A stretch of 64,000 bases of DNA from Dactylosporangium sp040605635 (GCF_040605635.1 NZ_JBEXDG010000021.1:1-64000); one strand, 5' to 3'. Positions 1 through 9,003 are shown, counted from the stretch's first letter. Notes: generated by a model not told the origin, from the letters alone. Numbers and translations: made by a program.

Positions 1-169
1 CCGGTGGCAGGACGTGGAGCCAACCACAAGACCCACCCCGGTGGGCAGGAGGCGAAGAAACGTCAACCCGGCACCGCAGCACACCCTGCGGGCAAGACCG
101 GGACCGTCCCGTCGCAAGACAGGACAACCACATGAGCGCCAAACAGCACTCAGTGGAAACGGTAGGTGC

Positions 170-697
170 TCAGGCGCCGAAGTTGGACCAGCGCTGGTTG
201 AAACCGCCGACGTCGGCGCGTTGCGTGACCCGGGTTCCGCTGCTGCCGCCGTCGGCTGTGGCGATCAGGCCGCTGTTGCGGTTCTCCAGCTTCAGGAAGG
301 TCGCGTTGACGCTGAAGTCCCGGATCCACCGCTGGCTCAGGGTTCCGTCACATGGTTTGACGACCAGCGCCGCGCCGCTCTGCAGTGAGTCCGCGTTGAC
401 GTCCAGGCAGCCGCCGCTGCTGCTGGTGTAGGTGAAGGCGAGCCTGCCTCCACCGAGGTTGGCGACCTGATCCATGGTCCATTTCTGATTGGCGAAGGGA
501 CCATCTTCCTGCAGCACCACGAGGGAGAAGGACGCACTGGGGCCGGCCTTGGCCAGCGCCAGCTGCGGGGCGTTCTGCGGGGAGGTGTTCACCACGGTGC
601 CGGCGGCCGAGGCGGCCGGCGCGCCGGCCAGGACACTCACGACAGCGGCTACCACCGTGGTCAACATGCCCAAGCGACGGGCGGAGCGAACAAACAC
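170..697 (-). CDS. Secreted ricin-type beta-trefoil lectin domain protein
   Basis: A 175-residue protein with a clear Sec signal peptide: basic residues 1-9, a hydrophobic core about 11-25, and an alanine-rich cleavage site near residues 30-32. The mature part carries three Q-x-W motifs (QKW at 71-73, QRW at 122-124, QRW at 168-170), the hallmark of ricin-type trefoils, and a likely disulfide pair Cys97/Cys116. It probably binds carbohydrate outside the cell. No catalytic domain is attached, so it is a free-standing lectin module, whereas many relatives are appended to glycoside hydrolases. It stands alone, with no co-directional neighbour. Family assignment is firm; the ligand is unknown. 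Confidence 0.82.
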   Translation of the reverse strand: MFVRSARRLGMLTTVVAAVVSVLAGAPAASAAGTVVNTSPQNAPQLALAKAGPSASFSLVVLQEDGPFANQKWTMDQVANLGGGRLAFTYTSSSGGCLDVNADSLQSGAALVVKPCDGTLSQRWIRDFSVNATFLKLENRNSGLIATADGGSSGTRVTQRADVGGFNQRWSNFGA

Positions 698-947
698 AAG
701 CTTCTCTTAACCAGAGCAGACAGGACGACAAAGGGCGACACCGGATCTGTGACAACTGATCGAGCTGATCGCGCCTGTCTCTACGGGCCGGACCCGGCAT
801 CGGTTCGAGGTCGCGCCGGCTGGTGTCGTCGGTCTCACCACACCAGAGGGGTCACGGAGCGCCGGCTCGCCACTCCGGCACATCACTTTTGATCGGGTGC
901 GCTCATCTGCGACAGCGTTCATCGCCGTCAGCGACGCACCGTGATGT

Positions 948-1432
948 ATGGCTGCCGTCATCACCCCAGCCGTCAGCGGCGGGTCCCCGATCGAGCCCGT
1001 CCTCCGTGCGGCGACCACCGTGTACCTCGGCCGCAACCGCGGTCAGACCCGGCTGCACCGCGAGTCCGACCATCGGGTCTTCCTTCGCTGGTGCACCGCG
1101 CAGGACCTCGATCCGCTCGTCACGTCAGGGTGGACATCGAGCGGTACCAGCGCTGGCTGCCGGACGTGCGCCAGTACCAGCAGCCGACCGTGGCTCGACG
1201 GCTGTCGGTCGTGGTCGGCTTCTACAGGGTCCGCGTCATCGACGGCATCCTGCCTCACTCGCCCGCCGACGACGTCCGCCGGCGTGCGGATGCCAAGGAT
1301 GCACCCGCACACGTTCGTCACGACCATGCTGGGCGCCGGCGTCAGCCTCCGCGACGTCCAGGTCGCCGCCCGCCGCGCCGATCCACGCGCCACGATGCGA
1401 TACGACCGAGCCTGCAACGACCTCGCACGTAG
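948..1432 (+). pseudogene. Degenerate tyrosine recombinase (phage-type integrase) remnant
   Basis: Three collinear segments in two reading frames resemble an actinobacterial tyrosine integrase. Bases about 975-1125 encode an N-terminal core-binding piece (TRLHRESDHRVFLRWCTAQ). Bases about 1128-1280 in the next frame continue it (ERYQRWLPDVRQYQQPTVARR). From about 1300 the first frame resumes with the C-terminal box (HTFVTTML, then SLRDVQVAARRADPRATMRY, which holds the catalytic-type Tyr). The central catalytic part, roughly 120-140 residues with the first Arg and the H-x-x-R box, is missing. With two frame changes and this deletion it cannot be functional. It suggests an old mobile-element insertion; no att site was recognised. 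Confidence 0.72.
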
Positions 1433-1597
1433 CCAGAGCTCACGACAAGAAGCCGATGTCAGCGCGCACAAGCATTTCGGTCCCCGCTCTGCGGCGCGTG
1501 TGAGACGTGGCATCAGGCCGAGCGGTCACGCGTTGATCGGCGCCGCCGAGCGCAACGTGTCTGGGGTCCGCAACGGTTGGGCCGCAAGCGCCGCACT

Positions 1598-2710
1598 CTA
1601 CGACTGTTTGGCCAGCCGGGCCGGGGTGTGCTCGATACCGCCGCACCAGACGCGGCTGATCGACCGCGCAGCGCGGATGTCCTGCAGCGGGTCGCCGTCG
1701 ACGAGGACCAGGTCGGCCCGGCGGCCCGGCGCGATGACGCCGCGGTCGGTGAGGCCGAAGTGTTCGGCGGGCAGCACCGTCGCGGCGCGCAGCGCGTCGA
1801 TGGTGCTGAGACCGGCGTCGACGAGCAGTTCCAGCTCATGGTGCAGGCTGTCGCCGAAGCCGTAGTTCCCCGCGGACTCGGCATCGGTGTTGGTGTCGGT
1901 ACCGGCCAGGACCGGCACACCGGCACGGTACGCGGCGGCGACGCTCGACCGCGCGCTGTCGTAACGTGCGCCGGGCATCGCCCACTGCGCCAGCATCTCC
2001 GGCGGCGTCGACGGCGCCGTCAACGCCTCCATCATCGCCAGCGTGGGGATCAGTATCCGGCCCTCGGCCGCCATCCGGTCCGCAGCGGCACGGTCCAGTG
2101 GCCGGTCCAGCGGCGTGTGGGTGAGCGCATCGACCCCGGCCGCCTGCGCCACCTCCGCGGCCTCGTACGACAGGGCGTGCGCCACGACGAGCCGCCCGAG
2201 CCTGTGCGCGGTGGCGACGAGCGCGTCGATGGTCGCCCGGTCGGGGCTGGGCCCGGGCAGATCGATCAGGATCTTCAGGTAGTTGGAGCCCTCGGCGAAC
2301 CGTTCGGTCACGAACCGTTCCGCTTCGCCGGCGGTACGGATCAGGCCGCGCCGGCCGATCTCCGGGATCTGCGAGTGGATGCTGCCCGGGGCGAGCGCAG
2401 CCGTGCCGGCGCTGCGGATGTCGGTGAGGCCCCGGATCCGGCGCATCGAGTCGACGAACTCCGGCGGGGCGTTGGCCATGTCCAGGGCGGTGGTCACCCC
2501 GAAGCGCACCAGCCGTTCGAGCGCAGACCGCCCGTCGAGGTGCACGTGGGCGTCGGTCAGCCCGGGCAGGAGCACCGCCCCCGCGCCGTCGACGACCGAA
2601 TTGATACCCGAGGCGTCGGATCCGATGCGGTCGCCGTCGAGCACCACCGTGCCGGGCCGGAGAAGTTGCCTGCCGTCGAACACGCGGACGTTGCGCAGTG
2701 CAGTCTTCAT
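1598..2710 (-). CDS. Amidohydrolase family protein (imidazolonepropionase-like)
   Basis: A 370-residue metal-dependent hydrolase of the amidohydrolase superfamily. The N-terminal beta-sandwich is followed by the metal-binding motif DAHVHLDG (His55 and His57), a K-bearing strand (NYLKILIDLPG), further His ligands in VVAHALS and DALTHTPLD, and the late catalytic Asp in LAGTDTNTD. The C-terminal GRRADLVLVDGDPL segment is typical of the family. Start chosen at ATG 2710 (MKTALRN); an in-frame codon six residues upstream gives only a short unlikely extension. The substrate cannot be told from sequence; cyclic amides, dipeptides and imides are all possible. It is a single gene with no metabolic operon around it. 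Confidence 0.85.
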   Translation of the reverse strand: MKTALRNVRVFDGRQLLRPGTVVLDGDRIGSDASGINSVVDGAGAVLLPGLTDAHVHLDGRSALERLVRFGVTTALDMANAPPEFVDSMRRIRGLTDIRSAGTAALAPGSIHSQIPEIGRRGLIRTAGEAERFVTERFAEGSNYLKILIDLPGPSPDRATIDALVATAHRLGRLVVAHALSYEAAEVAQAAGVDALTHTPLDRPLDRAAADRMAAEGRILIPTLAMMEALTAPSTPPEMLAQWAMPGARYDSARSSVAAAYRAGVPVLAGTDTNTDAESAGNYGFGDSLHHELELLVDAGLSTIDALRAATVLPAEHFGLTDRGVIAPGRRADLVLVDGDPLQDIRAARSISRVWCGGIEHTPARLAKQS

Positions 2711-2886
2711 AGGCCTGCAGATGCCCACTCCGCACCGATGAACACCCGTCGGGCGGTACGAGGGTGGCTGCTACCGCGACGATGCCTTCGGGCAGATCGC
2801 CGCAGCGCGTTTCGGCACCGGCGCAGGTGCCGGGTGATGTGCGGGCGAGCTGCCCGCTGTCACAACAAGACCCGCCGCCGATCATG

Positions 2887-3074
2887 GGCGCACAATCCCA
2901 GGCGTCGGTCACGTCGACGTCCCCGACCTCGATCTCGTGCTGCCCGACAACGCTGCCGGCCTCGACGACGACGCGCACGACATCGCCGCGCAAGCGTCGG
3001 CCGCGTGGGAAGCCGCTGTCTGCTGGGACGACGAGTACGCAGTCAAGCGGCTCGCCGAAGTTCGAGCGGTCTGA
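2887..3074 (+). pseudogene. Coding-like 3' remnant of an unrecognised gene
   Basis: From about 2887 to a TGA at 3072-3074 the + strand reads a peptide with strong G/C third-position bias: VPDLDLVLPDNAAGLDDDA, then an Ala-rich stretch, ending LAEVRAV. No convincing start or RBS lies in frame, and the upstream sequence loses codon bias, so it looks like the tail of a truncated gene. I do not recognise the family. The rest of the 400-base gap between 2711 and 3111 shows nothing else. Confidence 0.25.
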
Positions 3075-3110
3075 GCACGCGTTCGGAGCCGGGTCACGGC
3101 CGGCCGGGCG

Positions 3111-3377
3111 TCACACCGGGCCGGGGCCGCCCCCGCAGCCCTGCACGATGTAGGTGGAGTAGCCGGCTTTGATGCCCCAGTCGAGCACGACACCTTGGCA
3201 GTTCGTGGTGTGCCCGCCCTGCTGCTGGGTGCGCGCGGCATCGGAGAAGTAGAGCCAGCCGCACATCGTGCCAGCCGAACACGCACTGTATGCGGCAGCC
3301 GGCGTGACCGGCGCCAGCACAAGCGAACTTACGCCAACTGCGGATACCAGCGCGAAGCGACGGAGCAATGAAGTCAT
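3111..3377 (-). CDS. Small secreted cysteine-containing protein, DUF6289-like
   Basis: An 88-residue precursor with a signal peptide (LLRRFALVSAVGVSSLVLA core, cleavage after an AAA motif near residue 29) and a mature domain of about 60 residues with four Cys (pattern ACSAGTMCGW ... TTNCQG ... VQGCGG). The layout, including the aromatic WLYFSD segment and the C-terminal GIKAGYSTY strand, resembles the small secreted actinobacterial proteins grouped as DUF6289, and more loosely the I36 inhibitor-like fold. Role unknown. It is transcribed alone; the 170 bases upstream hold no other gene. Confidence 0.65.
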   Translation of the reverse strand: MTSLLRRFALVSAVGVSSLVLAPVTPAAAYSACSAGTMCGWLYFSDAARTQQQGGHTTNCQGVVLDWGIKAGYSTYIVQGCGGGPGPV

Positions 3378-3550
3378 GAAATGATGCTCGCCAATGTACT
3401 GCCGAAGCGCAAGAGTTCGAGACCCTCGCGTCAGCGATCACTTTTTCTTTACCCGACCAGCGAATCCAGCGCCGACGCATACCGCACTCAACTGCCGCTA
3501 TCAGGCCAATACGGCATGTTAGCGAGAGTACTTCCAGGCGCCCACCGCAG

Positions 3551-4048
3551 TCAGAGAGCCAGCCTGAACCGCGTGGGGCCGCCATCGGACGGATCGATGA
3601 CCAGGTCCACGTCCTGCCAGGCGGGGAGGGTCTTCATGTAGGCCAGGGCCGTCTCGCACAAGTCCGCGGCCTCGTGATGGCCGCCACGGTCCGCGCTGGT
3701 CATGGCGATGAGCACACCGAACGCCACGGACTCGGCGTCCACGTCCTCGCCGGGAACCGGTTCGGGGCGGCCGTGCAGCAGCGACCAGAAACAGTGCTGC
3801 ATGCTGTCGGCGTACCACAGCTCCGGTGGCGTGTACGGCCAGTCGGCGGCCGCTACGGCGAGGTCGTGCAGGAAATCGCGCACGCTGATCTGCTGGCCGT
3901 CGCCGATGTCGCAGACGGTGTCGGACACCTGATCCAGTGCGTGCTGGGCCGCCTGCATGAATTCCTGCGGAGAGTCCAGCATGGCGCTCAGTGTGACAGC
4001 GCAATGCACGACCGACCGCTTGATCGTGGGGTCTCGGCTCCTCAACAT
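3551..4048 (-). CDS. Hypothetical protein
   Basis: A 165-residue acidic protein with no signal peptide or membrane segment. It has strong codon bias and no recognised domain. The first 22 residues (MLRSRDPTIKRSVVHC...) are basic and unlike the rest; an internal ATG at 3982 (MLDSPQEFMQAAQHAL) could be the true start, giving 143 residues. The body is helical with conserved-looking Trp/Cys patches (ADWPYTPPELWYADSMQHC) and a C-terminal VDLVIDPSDGGPTRFRL strand. I do not recognise a family. Confidence 0.6.
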   Translation of the reverse strand: MLRSRDPTIKRSVVHCAVTLSAMLDSPQEFMQAAQHALDQVSDTVCDIGDGQQISVRDFLHDLAVAAADWPYTPPELWYADSMQHCFWSLLHGRPEPVPGEDVDAESVAFGVLIAMTSADRGGHHEAADLCETALAYMKTLPAWQDVDLVIDPSDGGPTRFRLAL

Positions 4049-4140
4049 CCGCTGAAGATTTGTTCAGGTTGAGTTGGCGGATTGGGTCCGTCGGCGCACC
4101 GCTTCAGGGGCGGGCGAGGATGCTGTCGTGCGGACGCTGC

Positions 4141-4748
4141 TCATCCTTGACCCGCCACCGCATCGGCGAGCGCCGACTCGATGTCGGCGATGGCTTGCGC
4201 GTTGTCCCGGTATTGGACCGCATGAATGCCGGCCTCCCGGGCGGCGGCGACGATCGACTCGACATCGTCGAGGAAGAGCATCTCCTCGGGACGGATGCCG
4301 AGCCGCGAGCACGTGAGTGCGTAGATCCGCGGATCAGGCTTGCTCGTCCCGACCTCGTGCGAATAGACGATGACGTCGACCAGGTCCTCGAACCCGTATG
4401 TCTTCTGTTCCCGCTCCCGCGCGCCGACGAAGCTGTTGCTCAGGATGCCGGTCCGGTAGCGCGGACGGAGTCGCCGGACGTACTCGATCAGCTCGCTGTT
4501 TCCGACGCCCAAGTACTGCGTCCACATGTCGGCCATCATCGCGTCGACCTGCTTCGGGGTGAGACGCAACCGATCGCCGATCTCCTGGTGAACCAGCTGC
4601 TCAGTGAGCGCGCCGATCGCACCGCCTGCCCAGACGTCGGCGAGTCGCTGGCGGACGGTGCCGGGTGGCAGGCCGAGTCGAGCCTCCCACCGACGGTCGA
4701 AGTCCATCTCCGGGGTGAACTCCAGGACGCCACCGCCTGGATCGCCAT
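4141..4748 (-). pseudogene. HAD-superfamily hydrolase that has lost motif I (probable frameshift deletion)
   Basis: The longest ATG-initiated frame (4707 to 4141, 188 residues) is a HAD hydrolase: cap region, motif II Ser in GILSNSF, motif III Lys in TSKPDPRIY, and motif IV acidic pair in LFLDDVESI. It starts after the place where motif I (the Asp nucleophile) should be. Upstream, a different frame from ATG 4748 reads MAIQAV, exactly how such proteins begin, and the main frame resumes at GVLEFTPEMDF. A deletion of about 16-17 bases between these points would remove the usual VDYG nucleophile segment and shift frame. The protein as encoded should lack phosphatase chemistry. Either a pseudogene or a truncated non-catalytic protein. 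Confidence 0.7.
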
Positions 4749-4947
4749 AGCCGCCAGCCTAGATGGGCCGGCCAGCGGGGCGGGTGATTGCGGCGGTCTT
4801 CTTGCTGCCGGTGAGGCGGTGTTCGGTGTCGGTCATGGGTCGCCCGCCGCATGGTTGACGCGCTTCGATCCGGTCTGGCCAGGGTGCTGGGCTGATCGCG
4901 GTGTCGTGGTAGTCCGAATGCGCTGGGAACGGACGCAGGAATCGATG

Positions 4948-5448
4948 TCAGTAATCGTTGAGCCTCGGTGCCCGCGTGGGTGCTATGGCCCTGGTCATGA
5001 CGTGGTTCGGGCGTCCGGGTTGGAACCCGAGCGAGCGGTAGAACTGTGCCGCAGGTCCGTCTGCGGCGGTGAGCAGATAGAACCTGCTCACGTCGTCGAG
5101 GCCGGCAAGAAAGGCTTGCAGGAGGCGAGTGCCGTTGCCGGATCGCTGGGCCTGCCGCCGCACGGCCATCTCGGCGATGTAGAAGTGATCGCTGTCGTCC
5201 CACCAGCGTTGCCGGTAGCCGCCGACGAACGCGGTCAGTCCGTCGTCAACGAGCAACGCTGCCCCTTCGAAGCCGGGCGTGGCCTGCAAGTCGCGCAGCC
5301 GGCCGGTCGCCGAGTCGACCGACCAGCGATCGTTCCAGGGCTCGGCGTTGAACACATCGACGAACAACTCCACTGCGGACGGGAGCAGTTCAGGACCCCA
5401 TCGGACGACGGACTCGACCATGAGGCCATCATCGTCGCAGTCGGCCAT
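4948..5448 (-). CDS. GNAT family N-acetyltransferase
   Basis: A 166-residue protein with the GNAT fold. A central strand (HFYIAEMAVRRQAQRSGNG) leads into the acetyl-CoA pyrophosphate loop, here Q-R-S-G-N-G, a slight variant of Q/R-x-x-G-x-G/A, followed by TRLLQAFLAGL. The C-terminal motif AAQFYRSLGFQP is the usual motif-B region. The Trp-rich N-terminal half resembles small-molecule acetyltransferases, but resistance cannot be claimed. The substrate is unknown. It lies upstream of, and co-directional with, the broken HAD gene, separated by about 200 bases. Confidence 0.8.
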   Translation of the reverse strand: MADCDDDGLMVESVVRWGPELLPSAVELFVDVFNAEPWNDRWSVDSATGRLRDLQATPGFEGAALLVDDGLTAFVGGYRQRWWDDSDHFYIAEMAVRRQAQRSGNGTRLLQAFLAGLDDVSRFYLLTAADGPAAQFYRSLGFQPGRPNHVMTRAIAPTRAPRLNDY

Positions 5449-5493
5449 GCAGCAAAGTAGCGCTCGACCAGCGGCTTGAGCGGCAGTTACCAG

Positions 5494-5943
5494 TCAGTCC
5501 GTCGACGCGATGGCGTCTTTGATCGCTTTCGCGTCGCTGTCGAGGAGCGACCTTTCGCGTTCCGGCGAGTCGGCCTTGAGGGTCCAGCCGTCGCCTGCGT
5601 AGCGAGGGATGACGTGAAGGTGGAAGTGGAAGACGGTCTGGAAGGCGACTTCGCCGTCACAGAGGAGGACGTTGATCCCCTCGCAGCGCATGCTTGAGCG
5701 GCGCAGGGCTCGTGCCATGTCATGACCGACCGACCAGACGTGAGCGCTCGTGGCTCCGTCGAGGTCTTCGAGGCCCACCGCGTGCTCGCGTGGCACGACG
5801 AGCAGATGGCCGGGCGTGACGGGGTTCAGGTCCATGAAGACCACGACGGTCTCGTCCTCGTGCACCACACTGGCCTCGGCCTGTCGGGCCACGATGGCGC
5901 AGAAGATGCACCCTTGCGCCGCCGATGCCGCGTTCTGTGTCAT
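5494..5943 (-). CDS. HIT family nucleotide-binding hydrolase
   Basis: A 149-residue HIT protein with the catalytic histidine triad HFHLHVIPR near residues 112-120 and the N-terminal C-x-x-C region (GCIFCAIVARQ). HIT proteins hydrolyse AMP- or GMP-linked phosphoramidates and dinucleoside polyphosphates in the cytoplasm. Start chosen at ATG 5943 (MTQNAAS); an upstream in-frame start adds 12 residues that do not fit the family. It diverges from the SMI1/KNR4 gene beginning at 6063, leaving 119 bases for both promoters. Confidence 0.87.
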   Translation of the reverse strand: MTQNAASAAQGCIFCAIVARQAEASVVHEDETVVVFMDLNPVTPGHLLVVPREHAVGLEDLDGATSAHVWSVGHDMARALRRSSMRCEGINVLLCDGEVAFQTVFHFHLHVIPRYAGDGWTLKADSPERERSLLDSDAKAIKDAIASTD

Positions 5944-6062
5944 GCGCGCAAGAGTCCCAGGGCGCCCAGACAGGTGCAACGCAGTTGTTGCTGGAGCCTG
6001 ACCTCTACCGGCCGCTCGTCGGCGGATGGCGGGTGCCGTGCTGGCCGGGCAAGATACCGGTT

Positions 6063-6956
6063 GTGCGTAGGGAGCGTCTGAGTTTCTCCGTTGACTCGGT
6101 CCAGGCAGTGCCGGGAGGCTGGCGGCTGGAGGGTGAGCCGGATTATCACCCGCGGCATTGGGCTCGTCCGGGAGACCGCTTCGACCGTGCCTGCCGCGAG
6201 CACGGCCGCAAGCCGCGGGATGTGGACCTGGTCGTGGTTGAGCTCACCGGGTCGTTCGCCGTCGTCACCGGCGTCGGTGGCGACCTGCTCAGGCCCGACG
6301 ACATCGTCTCCGGTGAGCGTCTCGTCGACGACGTCGGCCGGGCCGGCGAAGGGCTCGACCGGCCGGGCGACGCCACTGCACACCTGTCCCAGCTGCTGGG
6401 TCTGCCGGCGCTCGCCACGGCAGCCGGGCCCGGATGCGATTGGTCGTCGGCCGAGACAGCGCTGGGTGTGGTGCTTCCGGGCGACTACAGGATGTTCGTC
6501 GACGCGTACGGGGCCGGAATCGTCGATGACCACGTCATCGTCTGCGCTCCTGACGCGGCCCACGACTGGGCGGACCTGCTGCAGCACAACACCTGGGCGC
6601 ACGAGTGCATCCGCCCCGAGCTCGCGGGACTCGGCAGCGGGTCCGGAGACTGGTCGCTGGGTGACGCGTCGCGTTGGACACCGAACCGGGAAGATGTCCC
6701 GTCCTGGTTCGAGCCCGGTGACAATCTGATCTCGTGGGGGTGCTCGGTCAACGGTGACTTCCTCCTCTGGCACATCAGGCCCGGCACGGCACCTGACGAC
6801 TGGCCTGTGGTGCTGAAGGAACGAGGGCCGTACTGGGAGCAGTACCACGTCGGGTTCTCCGCAGCGCTGACCGGCCTGCTCATTGGCGAAATCCAGTCCG
6901 GGTACCTCAGCCGTTGGCTCGGCGGACCGCACTCCTACGCTCCCCTGACGACGTGA
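6063..6956 (+). CDS. SMI1/KNR4 family protein
   Basis: A 297-residue protein if started at GTG 6063 (VRRERLSFSVDSVQ); an upstream frame reaches into the divergent HIT gene and is discounted. Residues about 115-290 carry an SMI1/KNR4 (SUKH) domain: a helix with LGVVLPGDYRMFVDAYGAG, a WADLLQHNTWAHE segment, and the late GDNLISWGCSVNGDFLLWH strand pair. SUKH domains are often immunity proteins of contact-dependent or polymorphic toxins, but others are solitary cytoplasmic proteins. No toxin gene is visible within 5 kb. The N-terminal 110 residues are not recognised. Confidence 0.7.
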   Translation: MRRERLSFSVDSVQAVPGGWRLEGEPDYHPRHWARPGDRFDRACREHGRKPRDVDLVVVELTGSFAVVTGVGGDLLRPDDIVSGERLVDDVGRAGEGLDRPGDATAHLSQLLGLPALATAAGPGCDWSSAETALGVVLPGDYRMFVDAYGAGIVDDHVIVCAPDAAHDWADLLQHNTWAHECIRPELAGLGSGSGDWSLGDASRWTPNREDVPSWFEPGDNLISWGCSVNGDFLLWHIRPGTAPDDWPVVLKERGPYWEQYHVGFSAALTGLLIGEIQSGYLSRWLGGPHSYAPLTT

Positions 6957-6976
6957 TCGCGGCGCACAGCCACCGT

Positions 6977-7153
6977 CACACTCATGTGCACGACCTGCCG
7001 CAATTCGCGCCAAGCAGCGTCCGCTTGGCCGATCTCCCCGCCGGGAACGCCACCAATCTCTCCCGCCTGGCCAAGACCAAGCTCAGGAAGATGCAGGACG
7101 TCGACGGCCTCATCGACGGCTTCTTCAGAGCCACCGGACGCTCGTCACCATGA
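6977..7153 (+). pseudogene. Coding-like 3' remnant, unrecognised
   Basis: After the SMI1/KNR4 stop, a frame with strong codon bias runs to a TGA at 7151-7153 (SSVRLADLPAGNATNLSR, then KMQDVDGLIDGFF). No RBS or credible start precedes it. It looks like the last 50-60 codons of a larger gene of unknown family. It could instead be a very small protein. Confidence 0.25.
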
Positions 7154-7179
7154 TCTCCAACCCTGACAGTTCAGAGTCT

Positions 7180-9003
7180 CTAGCCGGGCGGGTCGGTGTC
7201 GTACGGGAGTTCGGCGTGCAGGGTGGTGCCTCGGCCGGGTGGACTCAGTACGTTGAAGGTGCCGCCAAGGGTCTCGACCCGGTCCTGCAGGCCGAGCAGT
7301 CCAGAGCCGCCCTCGCGGTAGGCGCCGCCGACGCCGTTGTCGCGCACTGTGAGCCTCAGGCGGGCCTCGTCGGTCTCGAGGTGTACGTGCACCGAGTTCG
7401 CCTGCGCGTATTTGGCGGCGTTGGTCAGCGCCTCAGAGATGATGTAGTACGCGGCGACTTCGATCCGCTCCGGCAGCCGCCGGTCGACATCGAGGCGGAG
7501 GTCGACCGGCAAGCCGCTGCGCCGGGCCAGGGTGCGTGCTGCCGGGCCGAGCCCACCCTGCGACACGATCGCCGGGTGGATGCCCCGGGACAGCTCCTGC
7601 AGGTCATGCGAGACCGCGGTCAGCCCTTCGACCGCCTGCCCGAGCTGCTGCCGGACGTCGTCGGTCCCGGGTGGCAGCCCGGCCTGCGCGACCCGCAGTT
7701 CCAAGCCGAGCGACACGAGCCGCTGCTGGGCGCCGTCGTGTAGGTCGCGCTCCAGGCGCCGACGGGCATCGTCCATGGCTGCGACGATCCGGGCGCGGGA
7801 GGCGACGAGCTGCGCGCGGCTCTCCGCGTTGGCGATCGCGTTGGCGACAAGCTCGGTGAAGTCGGCCATGCGGCGCTCCGCGTCGGGCGGTGGCTGCTCC
7901 GGTCCGGTGGACACGACAATGGCCACGCCCCAGATGCGGCCCTCGACCAGGACCGGCACCCCGACCCCGGAGCGGGCGCCGACGCTGCGGGCGATCGCCG
8001 CGTTGGCCCCGGCCGCATGCGCATAGCTGCTCATCCGCGCAGCCCGGCCGGTGCGAAACACCACGGCCACGAGGCTCTCGTCTTCGACCGGCACGCGGTC
8101 GATGTCGGTGGGTTCGCTACGTCCGGTGACCCGGGCGGCCGTGCCGTCCGGCTCGTAGCGGATGAGCACCACGGGGAAGCCCCGGCCGAGGACCCGGCCG
8201 AGTTCCTTGGTGACCGCGTCGAACACGTCGGTCGGCTCGGCGCCCCGCGCGACGAGCGTCGCCACCCGCCGCAGCCCGGCCTGCGCGGCGGCGAGTGAGG
8301 TGGCCTCCTCACGGCTGGCGCGGAGCGAGTTGCTGATCGCCTCGCGGTCCAGGGCGGCGCGCAGCACCGAGTCGAGGGCCGGCACGATCCGCTGTCGGAT
8401 GCGCTGCAGCGCCGGTCCGGGCAATCCGGCTGGGACCAGCAGCGTGCCGCCCTGCAGCGGGAACCGGGTCCAGCACCCGTCCGGCTCGGCATCGCCGAGT
8501 ACGATCCTGGCGGTCGGCAGGTCAAGCGCCGCGGCGACCTGCCGGGCGGCCGGTGGGAGCACCGAGCTCAGGTCCGTGGCGCGCAACACCAGGCGGGCGA
8601 GGTCGGCGGCGAGGTCGGCCTCCTCACGGCGCAGTGCTCCCTCAAGGGCGTGCCCGCGGGCGATGTTGGCCAGCCCGCTGACGACCAACGCCGCGGCTAG
8701 GAAGATTGCGACCTGCCGCAGGTCGCCACCGGACAGCGTCCGAGCACCGAACGGCACGGTGTGGAAATAGTTGAACGCGGCAACGCTCGCCAACGCCATG
8801 GCGACACCGAGCCGGGCGCCCCATACAGTGGATATGGCCAGGACGCCGATGAGGTACACCATGCCGCTCGTCCACTCGTAGGTGCCGCCACGCAACGGGA
8901 AGAGCGCGAGCGTCTCCAACGCGACGACTCCGACAGCCACGATGACCCCGATCGCCAACGGCGGCGCCGGGCGCGCTAGCAGGGCAAGCAGACGTGTCTG
9001 CAT
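7180..9003 (-). CDS. Sensor histidine kinase, DUF4118-GAF-HisKA_3-HATPase (orphan)
   Basis: A 607-residue membrane sensor kinase. Residues about 15-120 hold four hydrophobic segments of the KdpD-like DUF4118 domain (VAAFNYFHTVPFG). Two GAF-like regions follow (about 130-220 and 250-400), then the HisKA_3 dimerisation box ERDLHDGAQQRL with phospho-acceptor His422, and an HATPase domain with N box SEALTNAAKYA and G boxes DNGVGG and GSGLLGLQDRV. It would autophosphorylate and pass phosphate to a NarL/LuxR-type regulator. No such regulator is adjacent, so its partner is elsewhere. The signal sensed is unknown. Confidence 0.88.
   Translation of the reverse strand: MQTRLLALLARPAPPLAIGVIVAVGVVALETLALFPLRGGTYEWTSGMVYLIGVLAISTVWGARLGVAMALASVAAFNYFHTVPFGARTLSGGDLRQVAIFLAAALVVSGLANIARGHALEGALRREEADLAADLARLVLRATDLSSVLPPAARQVAAALDLPTARIVLGDAEPDGCWTRFPLQGGTLLVPAGLPGPALQRIRQRIVPALDSVLRAALDREAISNSLRASREEATSLAAAQAGLRRVATLVARGAEPTDVFDAVTKELGRVLGRGFPVVLIRYEPDGTAARVTGRSEPTDIDRVPVEDESLVAVVFRTGRAARMSSYAHAAGANAAIARSVGARSGVGVPVLVEGRIWGVAIVVSTGPEQPPPDAERRMADFTELVANAIANAESRAQLVASRARIVAAMDDARRRLERDLHDGAQQRLVSLGLELRVAQAGLPPGTDDVRQQLGQAVEGLTAVSHDLQELSRGIHPAIVSQGGLGPAARTLARRSGLPVDLRLDVDRRLPERIEVAAYYIISEALTNAAKYAQANSVHVHLETDEARLRLTVRDNGVGGAYREGGSGLLGLQDRVETLGGTFNVLSPPGRGTTLHAELPYDTDPPG

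Noticed and set aside
14..431. Overlapping + strand frames at the left edge
   Set aside because: Opposite the lectin gene or with random composition; no RBS. Nothing supported in 1-169.
1577..3172. 531-codon + strand frame opposite the amidohydrolase
   Set aside because: Arg/Ala/Gly-rich composition and no family pattern; it is the antisense shadow of a well-supported gene.
4759..4836. 25-codon minus-strand frame (MTDTEHRLTGSKKTAAITR) before the broken HAD gene
   Set aside because: Could be a leader peptide, but there is no clear RBS and no conservation evidence.
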